A stretch of 64,000 nucleotides of DNA from Actinomycetes bacterium (GTDB lineage Bacteria > Actinomycetota > Actinomycetes > Actinomycetales > Dermatophilaceae). The notes under the pieces are model-generated. The model saw nothing but the letters and a program-made list of their open reading frames with translations, was not told the origin of the DNA and ran no database searches. Location of the stretch: positions 41,168 to 105,167 of the forward strand of contig JAKPEG010000001.1 in the NCBI GenBank assembly GCA_029552065.1. Direction: 5' to 3'. The translations under genes and the position numbers were made by a program. Below are positions 21,440-30,818 of this stretch, one piece after another. Every line of letters starts with the position of its first letter. Within the stretch, counting starts at the first letter, position 1.

Positions 21440-22882
21440 TCAGGAGGCCGGCTCGTAGTCGCGGGGGTCGACCTTCCGGGTGCGCCACCGGTAACGGACC
21501 GTCGAGGCGGGCCAGATCGCCTTGTTGACCCCGCGTTCGTCGAGGTACCAGCTCTGACACCCAGAGGTCCACACCGTGTGCCGGTCCCGCCGACGCAGCC
21601 ATCGGCCGAAGCGCTCCTGCGCCGCGGCGGTGACGACCTGGGGACCCAGTTCGTCGGCCCTCCGCAGGGCATCGATGACGTAGTCCACCGCCGCCTCGAT
21701 CATCACGAGCACCGACGTGTGCCCGAGCGCCGTATTGGGCCCGAGCAGGAGGTAGAGCTCCGGGAACCCGGCGACACTGATCCCCAGGTGGGTGCCCCGG
21801 CCGCGCGACCACGCCTGCGCGAGCGTCCGTCCGTCCTGCCCGGTGATCTGCATCCGGGCCAGGCTCCCGTCGAGGTCGAAACCGGTCGCCAGCACGAGGG
21901 CGTCCAACTCGTGCTCGGTCCCCTCCCCCGTCACCACTCCGCGCGGCACCACTTCGCGGATCGGCTCGGTCACGAGTTGGACATGCGGACGGGCAAAGGT
22001 GGGCCAGTAGTCGTCGGACAGCAGGACCCGCTTGCAGCCCAGCTCGTATGCCGGGGTGAGCGCCGCGCGCACGACCGGGTCGGACACGGCCGAGGCCAGG
22101 TGCTCGAGCGAGCGTCGCCCAACCCACTCCCGCAGCCGCGCGTTGCGTCCGAAGCCCAGGACGTTGAGCTCGTTGCGGACGTAGGTCCGAGCGCGGGATG
22201 CCTTCTGCACCAGAGGGATCCGAGCATTCGCGCGCTGTCGCCACCGCGAAACCGGCACGTCGCCCCGGGGGAGCACCCACGCCGGCGTGCGCTGGAAGAC
22301 GACGAGCTGGGAGACCCGCGCAGCCAGCTCCGGCACCAGCTGGACCGCCGAGGCGCCGGTGCCCACGACCCCCACCCGCAGCCCGTCGAGTCCGTCGTCG
22401 TCGGGCCAGTCCGCCGTGTGCATGACCGGGCCGCCGAAGGTCCCCAGGCCGGGCAGATCCGGGCGCCGGGGCATGTGCAGCCCGCCGACCCCGAGGACGA
22501 GCGCATCGCTCGTCCACTCCCGTCCATCGGCCACCCGGACCCGCCACCGGTCCCCCTCCCAAGTGGCTCCCGTGACGTCGGCGTCGAGCGCGAGGTGGGG
22601 CCCCAGGCCAAGGCGGTCGACACAGTCGCGCAGGTACTGCCAGATCTCGGCCGACGGCGCGTATGCCCGGCTCCAGTCCGCCTTGGGTGCGAAGCTCAGG
22701 CTGTAGAGCGGGCTGGGCACGTCGCACGCGCAACCGGGATAGCGATTGTCCCGCCAGGTCCCTCCCACCTCGGAGCCCTTTTCGAGCACGAGGAAGTCGC
22801 GGATCCCGGCGTCGAGCAGGCGAGCCCCCATCGCGACACCCGAGAATCCGCTCCCCACGACGATCACGCGCCGATGCGACAC
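21440..22882 (-). CDS. Flavin-containing/Baeyer-Villiger-type monooxygenase
   Basis: (V)SHRRVIVVGSGFSGVAMGARLLDAGIRDFLVLEKGSEVGGTWRDNRYPGCACDVPSPLYSLSF; GxGxxG plus the GGTWxxNRYPGCxCDVPS signature. Confidence 0.92.
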   Translation of the reverse strand: MSHRRVIVVGSGFSGVAMGARLLDAGIRDFLVLEKGSEVGGTWRDNRYPGCACDVPSPLYSLSFAPKADWSRAYAPSAEIWQYLRDCVDRLGLGPHLALDADVTGATWEGDRWRVRVADGREWTSDALVLGVGGLHMPRRPDLPGLGTFGGPVMHTADWPDDDGLDGLRVGVVGTGASAVQLVPELAARVSQLVVFQRTPAWVLPRGDVPVSRWRQRANARIPLVQKASRARTYVRNELNVLGFGRNARLREWVGRRSLEHLASAVSDPVVRAALTPAYELGCKRVLLSDDYWPTFARPHVQLVTEPIREVVPRGVVTGEGTEHELDALVLATGFDLDGSLARMQITGQDGRTLAQAWSRGRGTHLGISVAGFPELYLLLGPNTALGHTSVLVMIEAAVDYVIDALRRADELGPQVVTAAAQERFGRWLRRRDRHTVWTSGCQSWYLDERGVNKAIWPASTVRYRWRTRKVDPRDYEPAS

Positions 22883-22923
22883 AGCCGACAAGTATGCCGC
22901 GTGGCACGGCATACTGCGTCCTC

Positions 22924-23409
22924 GTGGCCAAGGGCAGCGGCACCCCGGCGACCACCGCGCTCACCCGGGCCGGGGTCGCCTTCACCCTGCACCCCTACGC
23001 GCACGACCAGGCGGCACCCTCCTACGGGCTCGAGGCCGCCGCAGCGCTCGGGGTGGCGCCCGAGCGTGTCTTCAAGACACTGCTCGTCGACACCGACGCC
23101 GGGCTGGCCGTGGGGATCGTGCCGGTGGATCGACAACTCGACCTCAAGGCCGTCGCGAGCGCGCTGAGGGTCAAGCGGGCCGTCATGGCCGAACCGGCCG
23201 TCGCGGAACGAAGCACCGGCTACGTGGTCGGCGGGATCTCACCGATCGGGCAGAAGCGTCGGCTGCCGACCGTCCTCGACGCGAGCGCGAACACACACGC
23301 GACGGTCTTCGTCTCCGGCGGGCGGCGCGGGCTCGACGTCGAGCTGGCACCGGAGGACCTGGCCCGGGCCTGCGCCGCCGCGCTGGCTCCCATCTCGCGG
23401 ACGCGCTGA
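22924..23409 (+). CDS. ybaK: YbaK/EbsC family Cys-tRNA(Pro) deacylase
   Basis: TPATTALTRAGVAFTLHPYAHDQAAPSYGLEAAAALGVAPERVFKTLLV...STGYVVGGISPIGQKRRLPTVLD. Confidence 0.9.
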   Translation: MAKGSGTPATTALTRAGVAFTLHPYAHDQAAPSYGLEAAAALGVAPERVFKTLLVDTDAGLAVGIVPVDRQLDLKAVASALRVKRAVMAEPAVAERSTGYVVGGISPIGQKRRLPTVLDASANTHATVFVSGGRRGLDVELAPEDLARACAAALAPISRTR

Positions 23410-23442
23410 CCGGGCCGGCCCGGGGCGGCGTACCCTGCCGAG

Positions 23443-24699
23443 GTGACCACCGAGGCCAGGCGGGACGAGGGCCCACGGCACGGGTTGGTCTTCCTCCTCG
23501 CCGCGCTCACCATGATCGGCCCGTTCGCGGTCGACACGATCTTCCCGGGCTTCCCGCAGGTGGGAGCGGAACTCGGGGCCGATCCGGTGGCCCTTCAGCA
23601 GATCCTCTCGGTTTACCTGGTGAGCTTCGCGGTGATGAGCCTCGTCCACGGACCGCTCTCCGACGCGATGGGCCGACGGCCGGTGATCCTGGGCGGTCTG
23701 GGCCTTTTCGCCCTCACCTCCGTCTGGTGTGCGGTCGCTCCGTCGATGCCGCTGCTGCTCGTCGGCCGTGCCCTGCAGGGCCTGGTCGCCGGCGGGGGGA
23801 TGATCGTCGCTCGCACCGTCGTGCGCGACGTCTTCTCCGGCGACCGGGCCCAGCGAGCGATGTCCCAGATGTCGATGATCTTCGGGGTCGCCCCGGCCCT
23901 CGCACCGATCGTCGGCGGCTGGTTGCTCGGCTGGAGCACCTGGCGCAGCGTCTTCTGGTTCCTCGCCGTGTTCGCCGTGGTGCTCTTCCTCGCCCTGCTG
24001 TTCCTGCTTCCCGAGACGCATCCGCCGGCCCGACGCACCCCGTTGCAGGTGCGCGCCCTCGCCGGCGCTCTCCGCGATGCGGTACGTGACCCGGGGGTGC
24101 GGCGCCTGCTCGGGGTGTCCTCGTTCAACTTCGCCGCGCTCTTCACCTACATCAGCGCCGCGCCCGCGATCGTCGTGACGATCCTGCACCTCGGCCCGGG
24201 CGACTTCGGCTGGCTCTTCGTGCCGGTGGTCACCGCGATGATCTTCGGCTCGTGGCTCACCGGCCGGTTGGCCGGCCGGATCTCCTCGGCCACGTTCATC
24301 GCGCTCGGCTTCGGCTGTGCCGTCGTGGGCGCCGTGATCGGGCTCGCCCTCGACGCGTGGGGGGTCGTCGGGCTGCCGTGGGCGCTCGTTGCCCCGACGA
24401 CGGCCGGGCTCGGCATCGCGCTCGTCTTCCCGATCGTCACCCTCGCCCTGCTCGACCTACGTCCGCGCCATCGCGGCACCCTGTCCTCGGCTCAGTCGTG
24501 CGCGAACACCCTGCTCAACGCCGTCATCGCAGGTGCGATCGTGCCACTCGTGAACGGCTCGCTCGTGACGCTCACGCTCACCGCGCTCGCCTTCAGCCTG
24601 CTCGGCTGGGCGGTGTGGGAGTGGCATCGCCGGGTCGCCCACCCTCGGTTGGAGACCCCGCCGGACCCGGGGTCATACGAACCCACCGACCGGATGTGA
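23443..24699 (+). CDS. Bcr/CflA family MFS multidrug transporter
   Basis: FAVDTIFPGFPQVGAELGADPVALQQILSVYLVSFAVMSLVHGPLSDAMGRRPVILGGL...ARTVVRDVFSGDRAQRAMSQMSMIFGVAPALAPIVGGWL. Confidence 0.9.
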   Translation: MTTEARRDEGPRHGLVFLLAALTMIGPFAVDTIFPGFPQVGAELGADPVALQQILSVYLVSFAVMSLVHGPLSDAMGRRPVILGGLGLFALTSVWCAVAPSMPLLLVGRALQGLVAGGGMIVARTVVRDVFSGDRAQRAMSQMSMIFGVAPALAPIVGGWLLGWSTWRSVFWFLAVFAVVLFLALLFLLPETHPPARRTPLQVRALAGALRDAVRDPGVRRLLGVSSFNFAALFTYISAAPAIVVTILHLGPGDFGWLFVPVVTAMIFGSWLTGRLAGRISSATFIALGFGCAVVGAVIGLALDAWGVVGLPWALVAPTTAGLGIALVFPIVTLALLDLRPRHRGTLSSAQSCANTLLNAVIAGAIVPLVNGSLVTLTLTALAFSLLGWAVWEWHRRVAHPRLETPPDPGSYEPTDRM

Positions 24700-24740
24700 C
24701 CGCAGCGCCGCCGAGCTACCGCGAGGCGGCGCGGCAGCGT

Positions 24741-25202
24741 TCAGCTCGCGGACTCCGGCTCGAGGCCGATGACCGGACGACCCTCCCAGGCCGTGGAGAG
24801 CACCACGGTGGTACGGGTCTGCACGTGTGCGGCGGCCCGCAACCGGGTGAGAAGTTCCTCGAGGTCCAGCGGCGTGGCCACCCGGACCTTCGTGATGTAG
24901 TTGAAGTCGCCGGCGACCGAATGGCAGGACTCGATCTCGGGGAAGTGCCGGATCCGGTCGGGGATGTCGTCCGGTGCGGCCGGGTCCAGCGGCGACAACG
25001 AAATGTATGCCGTGAGCGGCAGGCCCACCTCGACCGGGTCGACGACCGCCTGGTAGCCCTTGACGACCCCACGTTCCTCGAGCCGGCGGACCCGCTGGTG
25101 GACGGCCGAGGTCGACAGGCCGGTCGCCTTGCCCAGATCGGTGTAGCTCATCCGACCCTCGGAGGCCAGCAACGCCACGAGGCGCCGGTCGAGTCGTTCC
25201 AT
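24741..25202 (-). CDS. Lrp/AsnC family regulator
   Basis: MERLDRRLVALLASEGRMSYTDLGKATGLSTSAVHQRVRRLEERGVVKGYQAVVDPVEVGLPLTAYISL. Confidence 0.92.
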   Translation of the reverse strand: MERLDRRLVALLASEGRMSYTDLGKATGLSTSAVHQRVRRLEERGVVKGYQAVVDPVEVGLPLTAYISLSPLDPAAPDDIPDRIRHFPEIESCHSVAGDFNYITKVRVATPLDLEELLTRLRAAAHVQTRTTVVLSTAWEGRPVIGLEPESAS

Positions 25203-25287
25203 GGCGCCAGCCTACGCACACTGGCGCTCCCGCCCCCAGGGCATTCCACGGACGGGGACCTGGCGGCAGCGCATAGGCTGCTGAGCC

Positions 25288-26262
25288 ATGCCCAGTCCCG
25301 CCGGCCGGCTCATGCTCCTGGACTCCGCCTCGCTCTACTTCCGGGCGTTCTACGGTGTCCCCGACGAGCGGCCGACGCCCTCCGATCCGCCGACCAACGC
25401 GGTGCGCGGCTTCCTCGACATGATCGCCACGCTCGTCGACCGGCACCGGCCCACCGAGTTGGCCGCGTGCTGGGACGAGGACTGGCGCCCGGCCTTCCGG
25501 GTCGAGGCGATCCCCTCCTACAAGACGCATCGGGTCGCGGGCGTCGCCGCCGGCACCGTGAGCGCGGCGCAGGCGTCCGGCACCGTCGAGGCCGCCGAGG
25601 AGGTGCCCGACGACCTCTCTCCACAGGTGCCGCTCATCTCGGCGGCCCTCGCAGCGCTGGGGCTGCAGCGGGTCGGTGCGGCCGGTTTCGAGGCCGACGA
25701 CGTCATCGGCGCCCTTGCCCACCGCCATCGCGGACGGCTGCCGGTCGACATCGTCACCGGTGACCGGGACCTGTTTCAACTCGTGGACGACGCCGCCGGG
25801 ATCCGCGTCCTCTACACCGCTCGGGGCGGGGTGCGCGACGCCGACGTGGTCACCGAGGACTATCTCCAACAGAGGTATGCCGTGCCGACCGGTGACGCCT
25901 ACGCCGACCTGGCCATCCTGCGTGGCGACAGCTCCGACGGGCTGCCGGGGGTGGCCGGCATCGGAGAGAAGACCGCTGCCACGCTCCTGGCCACCTTCGG
26001 CTCCCTCGCCGGCATCCGCGCGGCCGTCGACGGTGGAGACCCGCGGATCAAGGGCGCCCAGCGCACGCGACTCGAGGCCGGGGCGGCATACCTCGACGTG
26101 GCGCCGCGCGTCGTGCGGGTGGCGATCGACGCACCCGTCCCCAAGGTCGACCTCCGGCTGCCCCGCGAAGTGCACGACGCGGCGACGCTCTCCCGGCTCG
26201 CGGTCGACTACCGCCTCACGAACCCGATCAACCGCGTCCTCGCCGCGCTCGACCTGGGCTGA
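25288..26262 (+). CDS. 5'-3' exonuclease (Pol I N-domain/FEN-like)
   Basis: MLLDSASLYFRAFYGVPDE...GFEADDVIGALAHRHRGRLPVDIVTGDRDLFQLVDD...LRGDSSDGLPGVAGIGEKTAATLLATFGSL. Confidence 0.92.
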   Translation: MPSPAGRLMLLDSASLYFRAFYGVPDERPTPSDPPTNAVRGFLDMIATLVDRHRPTELAACWDEDWRPAFRVEAIPSYKTHRVAGVAAGTVSAAQASGTVEAAEEVPDDLSPQVPLISAALAALGLQRVGAAGFEADDVIGALAHRHRGRLPVDIVTGDRDLFQLVDDAAGIRVLYTARGGVRDADVVTEDYLQQRYAVPTGDAYADLAILRGDSSDGLPGVAGIGEKTAATLLATFGSLAGIRAAVDGGDPRIKGAQRTRLEAGAAYLDVAPRVVRVAIDAPVPKVDLRLPREVHDAATLSRLAVDYRLTNPINRVLAALDLG

Positions 26263-26342
26263 GCGCGGCGAGCCTCACGGGGCAGCTGCTCAGGTGGGCA
26301 GTTGCCGGGCACCCCGGACCGGAACGCACCCGGACAGCGCGA

Positions 26343-27809
26343 TCAGACGAGGGCGAGCAACTCGTTCTTGGCGTCCTCGAGCAAGGTCGGCAGCTTCTCG
26401 TAGCCGACGACGATGTCCGTGCACACCGTCGCCGTGACCGCCATGTTGTCACCCAGGCTCTGTCCGCCCAGGAGCAGGCCGGTCCCCGGAGACAGGAAGC
26501 CGAAGACGAGGTAGTCGGTCATCGACCGCCCGCCGTGCACCGGGATCTCGCGCGGGCCTCGGACGTTGGACAGCGAGGCGTTGAACATCTTGGGCGTGAG
26601 GCGCGCAGGCATCCGGGCCATCAACTTGGCTCCGGGGCCCATGACCATGCTCGGCATGAGGGCGCTCGCCCGGCGCAACAGATGCCCGGGCACCCGCTCC
26701 CAGTTGGCCTTGGCCGTCGAGGACGCCTCGTGGGCGTAGCGAAGCCTGGCGAGCGGGTCGCCCAGGTGCGTGGGCAGCGGCAGGAAGAGCATCCACACCT
26801 GGTTGGCCCAGCGCTCGGTCTCCTTGCCGGTCCGCCAGGACACCGGGGTCGACACGATGAGCGGACGGTTGGGGATGCCTCCGTGGCTGGTCATGTAGCG
26901 ACGCAGGGCGGCCGCCATGATCGCGAGCAGGGCGTCGTTGATCGTCCCGTTGACGAGCTTGCCGATCGCGCGGAGCTCGGCGACCGTGAAGGTCGTGTGG
27001 ACCATGCTCTGGTTGGCCGTCGTCGTCCCGTTGAAGGGCGAGTCCGGCGGCATGAGCGAGGGAAAGAGCGAGGCGACCTCGGCGTCCTCGACCGGGCGCA
27101 GCTTGTTGGCGATGAGGGCCACCGGCTTGCTCAGCTCGCCCGGCGTGACCCGCGCGATGAGGTTGGGAATCGCGCGCAGCTTCTCGTCGGCGAGCCGGCC
27201 GCCGGCCCACGAGGCCGCGTCCTTGGCCAGGCCGGCGACGACGACCGGGGTCTTGGCGGCCCGGACGATCCCGCGCCCGAGCACGCCCATCGACCCGCCC
27301 TTGGGGCGCTGGTTGGGGATCCGCTCGAGCTTCTCCGTCGGGTGGTCGGACAGCTGGTCGTAGATCGCCCAGAGCGCGCTGCCGTCGGCCAGGCCGTGGG
27401 TGACCTTGATGACGTAGGCGTAACCACCGTCGGCGAGGCCGGTGATGACGAGCATCTTCCACATCGGCCGCTCGCGGTCGAGCAGCTGGGACATCTCGGC
27501 GTCGATGACGGCCTGGAACTGCTTCTGGGTGCCCGGCTTTGGCAGGGTGACGCCTACGACGTGCGCGTCGATGTCGACCTCGTCCATCTCCACCCAGTAA
27601 CGCTGGTCGACACCCAGCGGGGCCCGGTGCAGCCGCCAACGCAGCAGGGGAAGGTAAGGCAGCCGCTCGCGGACCCGCTGGCGCAGCCAGGCCAGTTCGT
27701 CGCGCGGCGTCTCGGGGGCCGGGAAGAGCGCAATGCCAGCGACGTGTCCGGTCGTGGGCCCGGTGTCCAGGCTGAGGAACATCTCGTCCAGGCCGGTGAG
27801 CTGCTGCAT
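26343..27809 (-). CDS. Wax ester synthase/diacylglycerol acyltransferase (WS/DGAT) family
   Basis: MQQLTGLDEMFLSLDTGPTTGHVAGIALF...KVTHGLADGSALWAI...LSNVRGPREIP: WS/DGAT motifs with a variant active-site box. Confidence 0.88.
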   Translation of the reverse strand: MQQLTGLDEMFLSLDTGPTTGHVAGIALFPAPETPRDELAWLRQRVRERLPYLPLLRWRLHRAPLGVDQRYWVEMDEVDIDAHVVGVTLPKPGTQKQFQAVIDAEMSQLLDRERPMWKMLVITGLADGGYAYVIKVTHGLADGSALWAIYDQLSDHPTEKLERIPNQRPKGGSMGVLGRGIVRAAKTPVVVAGLAKDAASWAGGRLADEKLRAIPNLIARVTPGELSKPVALIANKLRPVEDAEVASLFPSLMPPDSPFNGTTTANQSMVHTTFTVAELRAIGKLVNGTINDALLAIMAAALRRYMTSHGGIPNRPLIVSTPVSWRTGKETERWANQVWMLFLPLPTHLGDPLARLRYAHEASSTAKANWERVPGHLLRRASALMPSMVMGPGAKLMARMPARLTPKMFNASLSNVRGPREIPVHGGRSMTDYLVFGFLSPGTGLLLGGQSLGDNMAVTATVCTDIVVGYEKLPTLLEDAKNELLALV

Positions 27810-28037
27810 CGCAGTCCTTTCGTGGATGTCTCGAAGTCGAGTAGTCAACTATCTGACAATAGAGCGGTCACCCGCGGTGTCCGTGCCACCGTGTCGGAGA
27901 ACACGCCCGCTCGCAAGGGATACCCGCGAGTATGCCGCTGCCCGGCATACGTGCGCTGGGTCACCTGGGTGCCACCGCGGTGAGCCGCACCCCCTGCACC
28001 CGCCTGCACCCGCCTGCAGACGCGGTGACGTCCCTCG

Positions 28038-30818
28038 TCAGTCGAGCCGATCGGCGGCGACGACCCCGCGTAGGACGGCGTCGACGGCGGCTCGGGCCTT
28101 GCCCGCCATCGCCGGGTGCGGCGCGAGGTCGGCGATCTGACCGAGCAGGTCCGCGACCTGCTTGCAGCGCCGCACGAAGTCGCCCGCCGCGAGGTCGCCG
28201 CCGCGCAGGACCTCCTCGAGCCGACGCCCCCGGGCCCACCGGTGGATCATCCAGGCGATCCCCGGGTCGGGTGGGTCGCTCGAGGGCACGCCGTGCGCGC
28301 GCTCGGCCTGCTCGAGTTGCGCCCACACCGCGTCCATCTCGGTGAGGGCGGCCGCGACGTCGTCCGTGGGCGCGCGGGGCGCCGCGTCGAGTTCGTCGCG
28401 GCGGGGCTCGTGCACGAGCGCCGAGACGACCGCGGCGAGTCCGGCCGGATCCAACCGCCGCCAGACTCCGCGGCGCAGACATTCGGCCGTGAGCAGGTCA
28501 CGCTCGGTGTAGAGCCGGCGCAGCGTTTCACCCGGCTCGGCGACCCGTTCGCCGTCGGCCTCGAGGTAGCCGAGCGAGGTGAGCAGGCCACAGATCCGGT
28601 CGAAGCTGCGGGCCACCGTGTGCGTGCGCCCCTGCACCTGCTGCACGAGCGCGTCGGTCTCGCGTCGAAGTCGCCACCACCGTTGGGCCCACCGGGCGTG
28701 CTCCTCGCGGTCGGGGCAGGCATGACAGGGATGGGCGCGCAGCTCTCGGCGCACCTCGGCGAGCCGCTCCTCGAGCTCCCCTCCCCCGGCGGTGGGCCGC
28801 CCGGCCCGCCGCGGCGGCCTTTCGTGGGCCACCGCCGCGCGCAGCGCCGCCGCGAGGTCGCGCCGCGCCGCCGGGTTCTTGGGCGTGAAGGACTTGGCGA
28901 TGCGCAACCGGGTGACCGGCTCGACCGGGGTCGGGACGTCGACGAGGGTGAGCCGGCGCAGCTGCCGGTCCTCGGTCACCACGGACGGGCCCAGGACACC
29001 GGCCCGGCGGGCGGTCGCGACGACGACAGCCCAGCCGGCCCGCCGGCCGGCCGGCACCCGGATGACGTCGCCGACCGCGAGCCGCTCGAGCGAGGCGGCC
29101 GCGAGTGCCCGCGCCTCCTCCTGCCGGTCACGGGAGGATTCCTTCTCGAGGTCGCGCTGGCGGGCGCGCAGGGCGGCATACTCGGCGAAGTCGCCGAGGT
29201 GACAGTGCATCTGCTCGGCGAGCTCGGCGAGGCTCGCCTCGTTGCGTCGGATCGAACGTGCCAGGCCCACGACGGCGCGGTCGGCCTGGAACTGGGCGAA
29301 CGAGGTCTCCAAGACCTCGCGCGCCCTCGCCCGACCCACCTGCGCGACGAGGTTGACCGCCATGTTGTTCGTCGGGCGGAAGCTCGAGCGCAGCGGATAG
29401 GTCCGGGTCGAGGCCAAGCCGGCCACGGCCCGCGGATCCAGGGACTGCGACCACAGGACGACGGCGTGCCCCTCGACGTCGATGCCCCGGCGGCCGGCCC
29501 GGCCGGTGAGCTGGGTGTATTCGGCCGGCGTGAGCTCGGCGTGCGTCTCGCCGTTGAACTTCACCAGCCGTTCGAGGACAACCGTCCGGGCGGGCATGTT
29601 GATGCCCAGGGCGAGGGTCTCGGTGGCGAAGACGACCCGGACGAGCCCGGCGGTGAACAACTCCTCGACGATCTCCCGGAAGGTCGGGAGCATGCCCGCG
29701 TGGTGGGCGGCATAGCCGCGGGTGAGCCCGTCGACGAAGTCCCAGTAGCCCAGCACGCCCAGGTCCTCGTCGGGCAGACCGGCCACCCGTTCCTCGACCA
29801 TCCGGCGGATGCGCAACGCCTGATCGTCCAGCACGAGGCGCACCCCCCGCGCGAGCAGTTGACCGACGGCGGCGTCGCAGCCCACCCGGCTGAAGACGAA
29901 GACGATCGCGGGCAGCAGCGCCGCCCGGTCGAGGGACTCGACGACCTCGGCGCGCCCGGGACCCCGGGGCCGCGCTCCCCCGCCACGCCCGTGCGCGCCA
30001 CGGTCGGCCCCCCGTTCGCCACCGCGCCGCCCATGCCCACCGCCATGCCCGCCGCCATGCCCGTATGCCGTGTCCCGCTCCTGCGCACGGATCCGCTGGA
30101 CGAGCTCCGGATTCACCCGCACGCCGACGGCCACGTCGGATCGCGTCACCGTGTTCCGCTCCGCGGAGGCGGCGTCCGGCTCCGGTGCCTGCTCGTCGAG
30201 GAAGAGGTCGTAGAGCTGGCGCCCCACCATCACGTGCTGCCAGAGCGGCACCGGCCGGTGCTCGGACACGACCACATCGACGCCCCCGCGGACCTCGCTC
30301 AACCACTCGCCGAACTCCTCGGCGTTGGAGACGGTCGCGGAGAGCGAGACGACGACGACCTCGGGGGGCAGGTGGATGATCACCTCCTCCCAGACGGCGC
30401 CGCGGAAGCGGTCGGCGAGGTAGTGGACCTCGTCCATGACGACGTAGCCGAGCCCTGCGAGGGTCGGCGAGGCGGCATACATCATGTTGCGTAGCACCTC
30501 GGTCGTCATCACGACGACGGGTGCCTCGCCGTTGACCGAACTGTCGCCGGTGAGCAGTCCCACCCGGTCGGCGCCGTGCCGACGGACCAGGTCGAGGTAC
30601 TTCTGGTTGGACAGGGCCTTGATCGGGGTCGTGTAGAAGGCCTTGCGCCCGGTCGCGAGCGCGAGGTGGACGGCGAACTCGCCGACGACGGTCTTGCCGG
30701 CACCCGTGGGGGCCGCGACGAGCACGCCGCGTCCGGCCTCCACTGCGGCGCAACCGCGCTGTTGGAAGTCGTCGAGGGCGAACGGGTATGCCGCGGCGAA
30801 CCGGTCGAACTCGCTCAC
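28038..30818 (-). CDS. helY: Ski2-like DEAD/DEAH RNA helicase (HelY-like)
   Basis: (V)SEFDRFAAAYPFALDDFQQRGCAAVEAGRGVLVAAPTGAGKTVVGEFAVHLAL...VMDEVHYLADRFRGAVWEEVIIHLP...LTGRAGRRGID. Confidence 0.93.
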   Translation of the reverse strand: MSEFDRFAAAYPFALDDFQQRGCAAVEAGRGVLVAAPTGAGKTVVGEFAVHLALATGRKAFYTTPIKALSNQKYLDLVRRHGADRVGLLTGDSSVNGEAPVVVMTTEVLRNMMYAASPTLAGLGYVVMDEVHYLADRFRGAVWEEVIIHLPPEVVVVSLSATVSNAEEFGEWLSEVRGGVDVVVSEHRPVPLWQHVMVGRQLYDLFLDEQAPEPDAASAERNTVTRSDVAVGVRVNPELVQRIRAQERDTAYGHGGGHGGGHGRRGGERGADRGAHGRGGGARPRGPGRAEVVESLDRAALLPAIVFVFSRVGCDAAVGQLLARGVRLVLDDQALRIRRMVEERVAGLPDEDLGVLGYWDFVDGLTRGYAAHHAGMLPTFREIVEELFTAGLVRVVFATETLALGINMPARTVVLERLVKFNGETHAELTPAEYTQLTGRAGRRGIDVEGHAVVLWSQSLDPRAVAGLASTRTYPLRSSFRPTNNMAVNLVAQVGRARAREVLETSFAQFQADRAVVGLARSIRRNEASLAELAEQMHCHLGDFAEYAALRARQRDLEKESSRDRQEEARALAAASLERLAVGDVIRVPAGRRAGWAVVVATARRAGVLGPSVVTEDRQLRRLTLVDVPTPVEPVTRLRIAKSFTPKNPAARRDLAAALRAAVAHERPPRRAGRPTAGGGELEERLAEVRRELRAHPCHACPDREEHARWAQRWWRLRRETDALVQQVQGRTHTVARSFDRICGLLTSLGYLEADGERVAEPGETLRRLYTERDLLTAECLRRGVWRRLDPAGLAAVVSALVHEPRRDELDAAPRAPTDDVAAALTEMDAVWAQLEQAERAHGVPSSDPPDPGIAWMIHRWARGRRLEEVLRGGDLAAGDFVRRCKQVADLLGQIADLAPHPAMAGKARAAVDAVLRGVVAADRLD

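Noticed and set aside
28116-30494. 792-aa + strand ORF opposite helY
   Set aside because: Shadow ORF; the helicase motifs on the minus strand account for the region.
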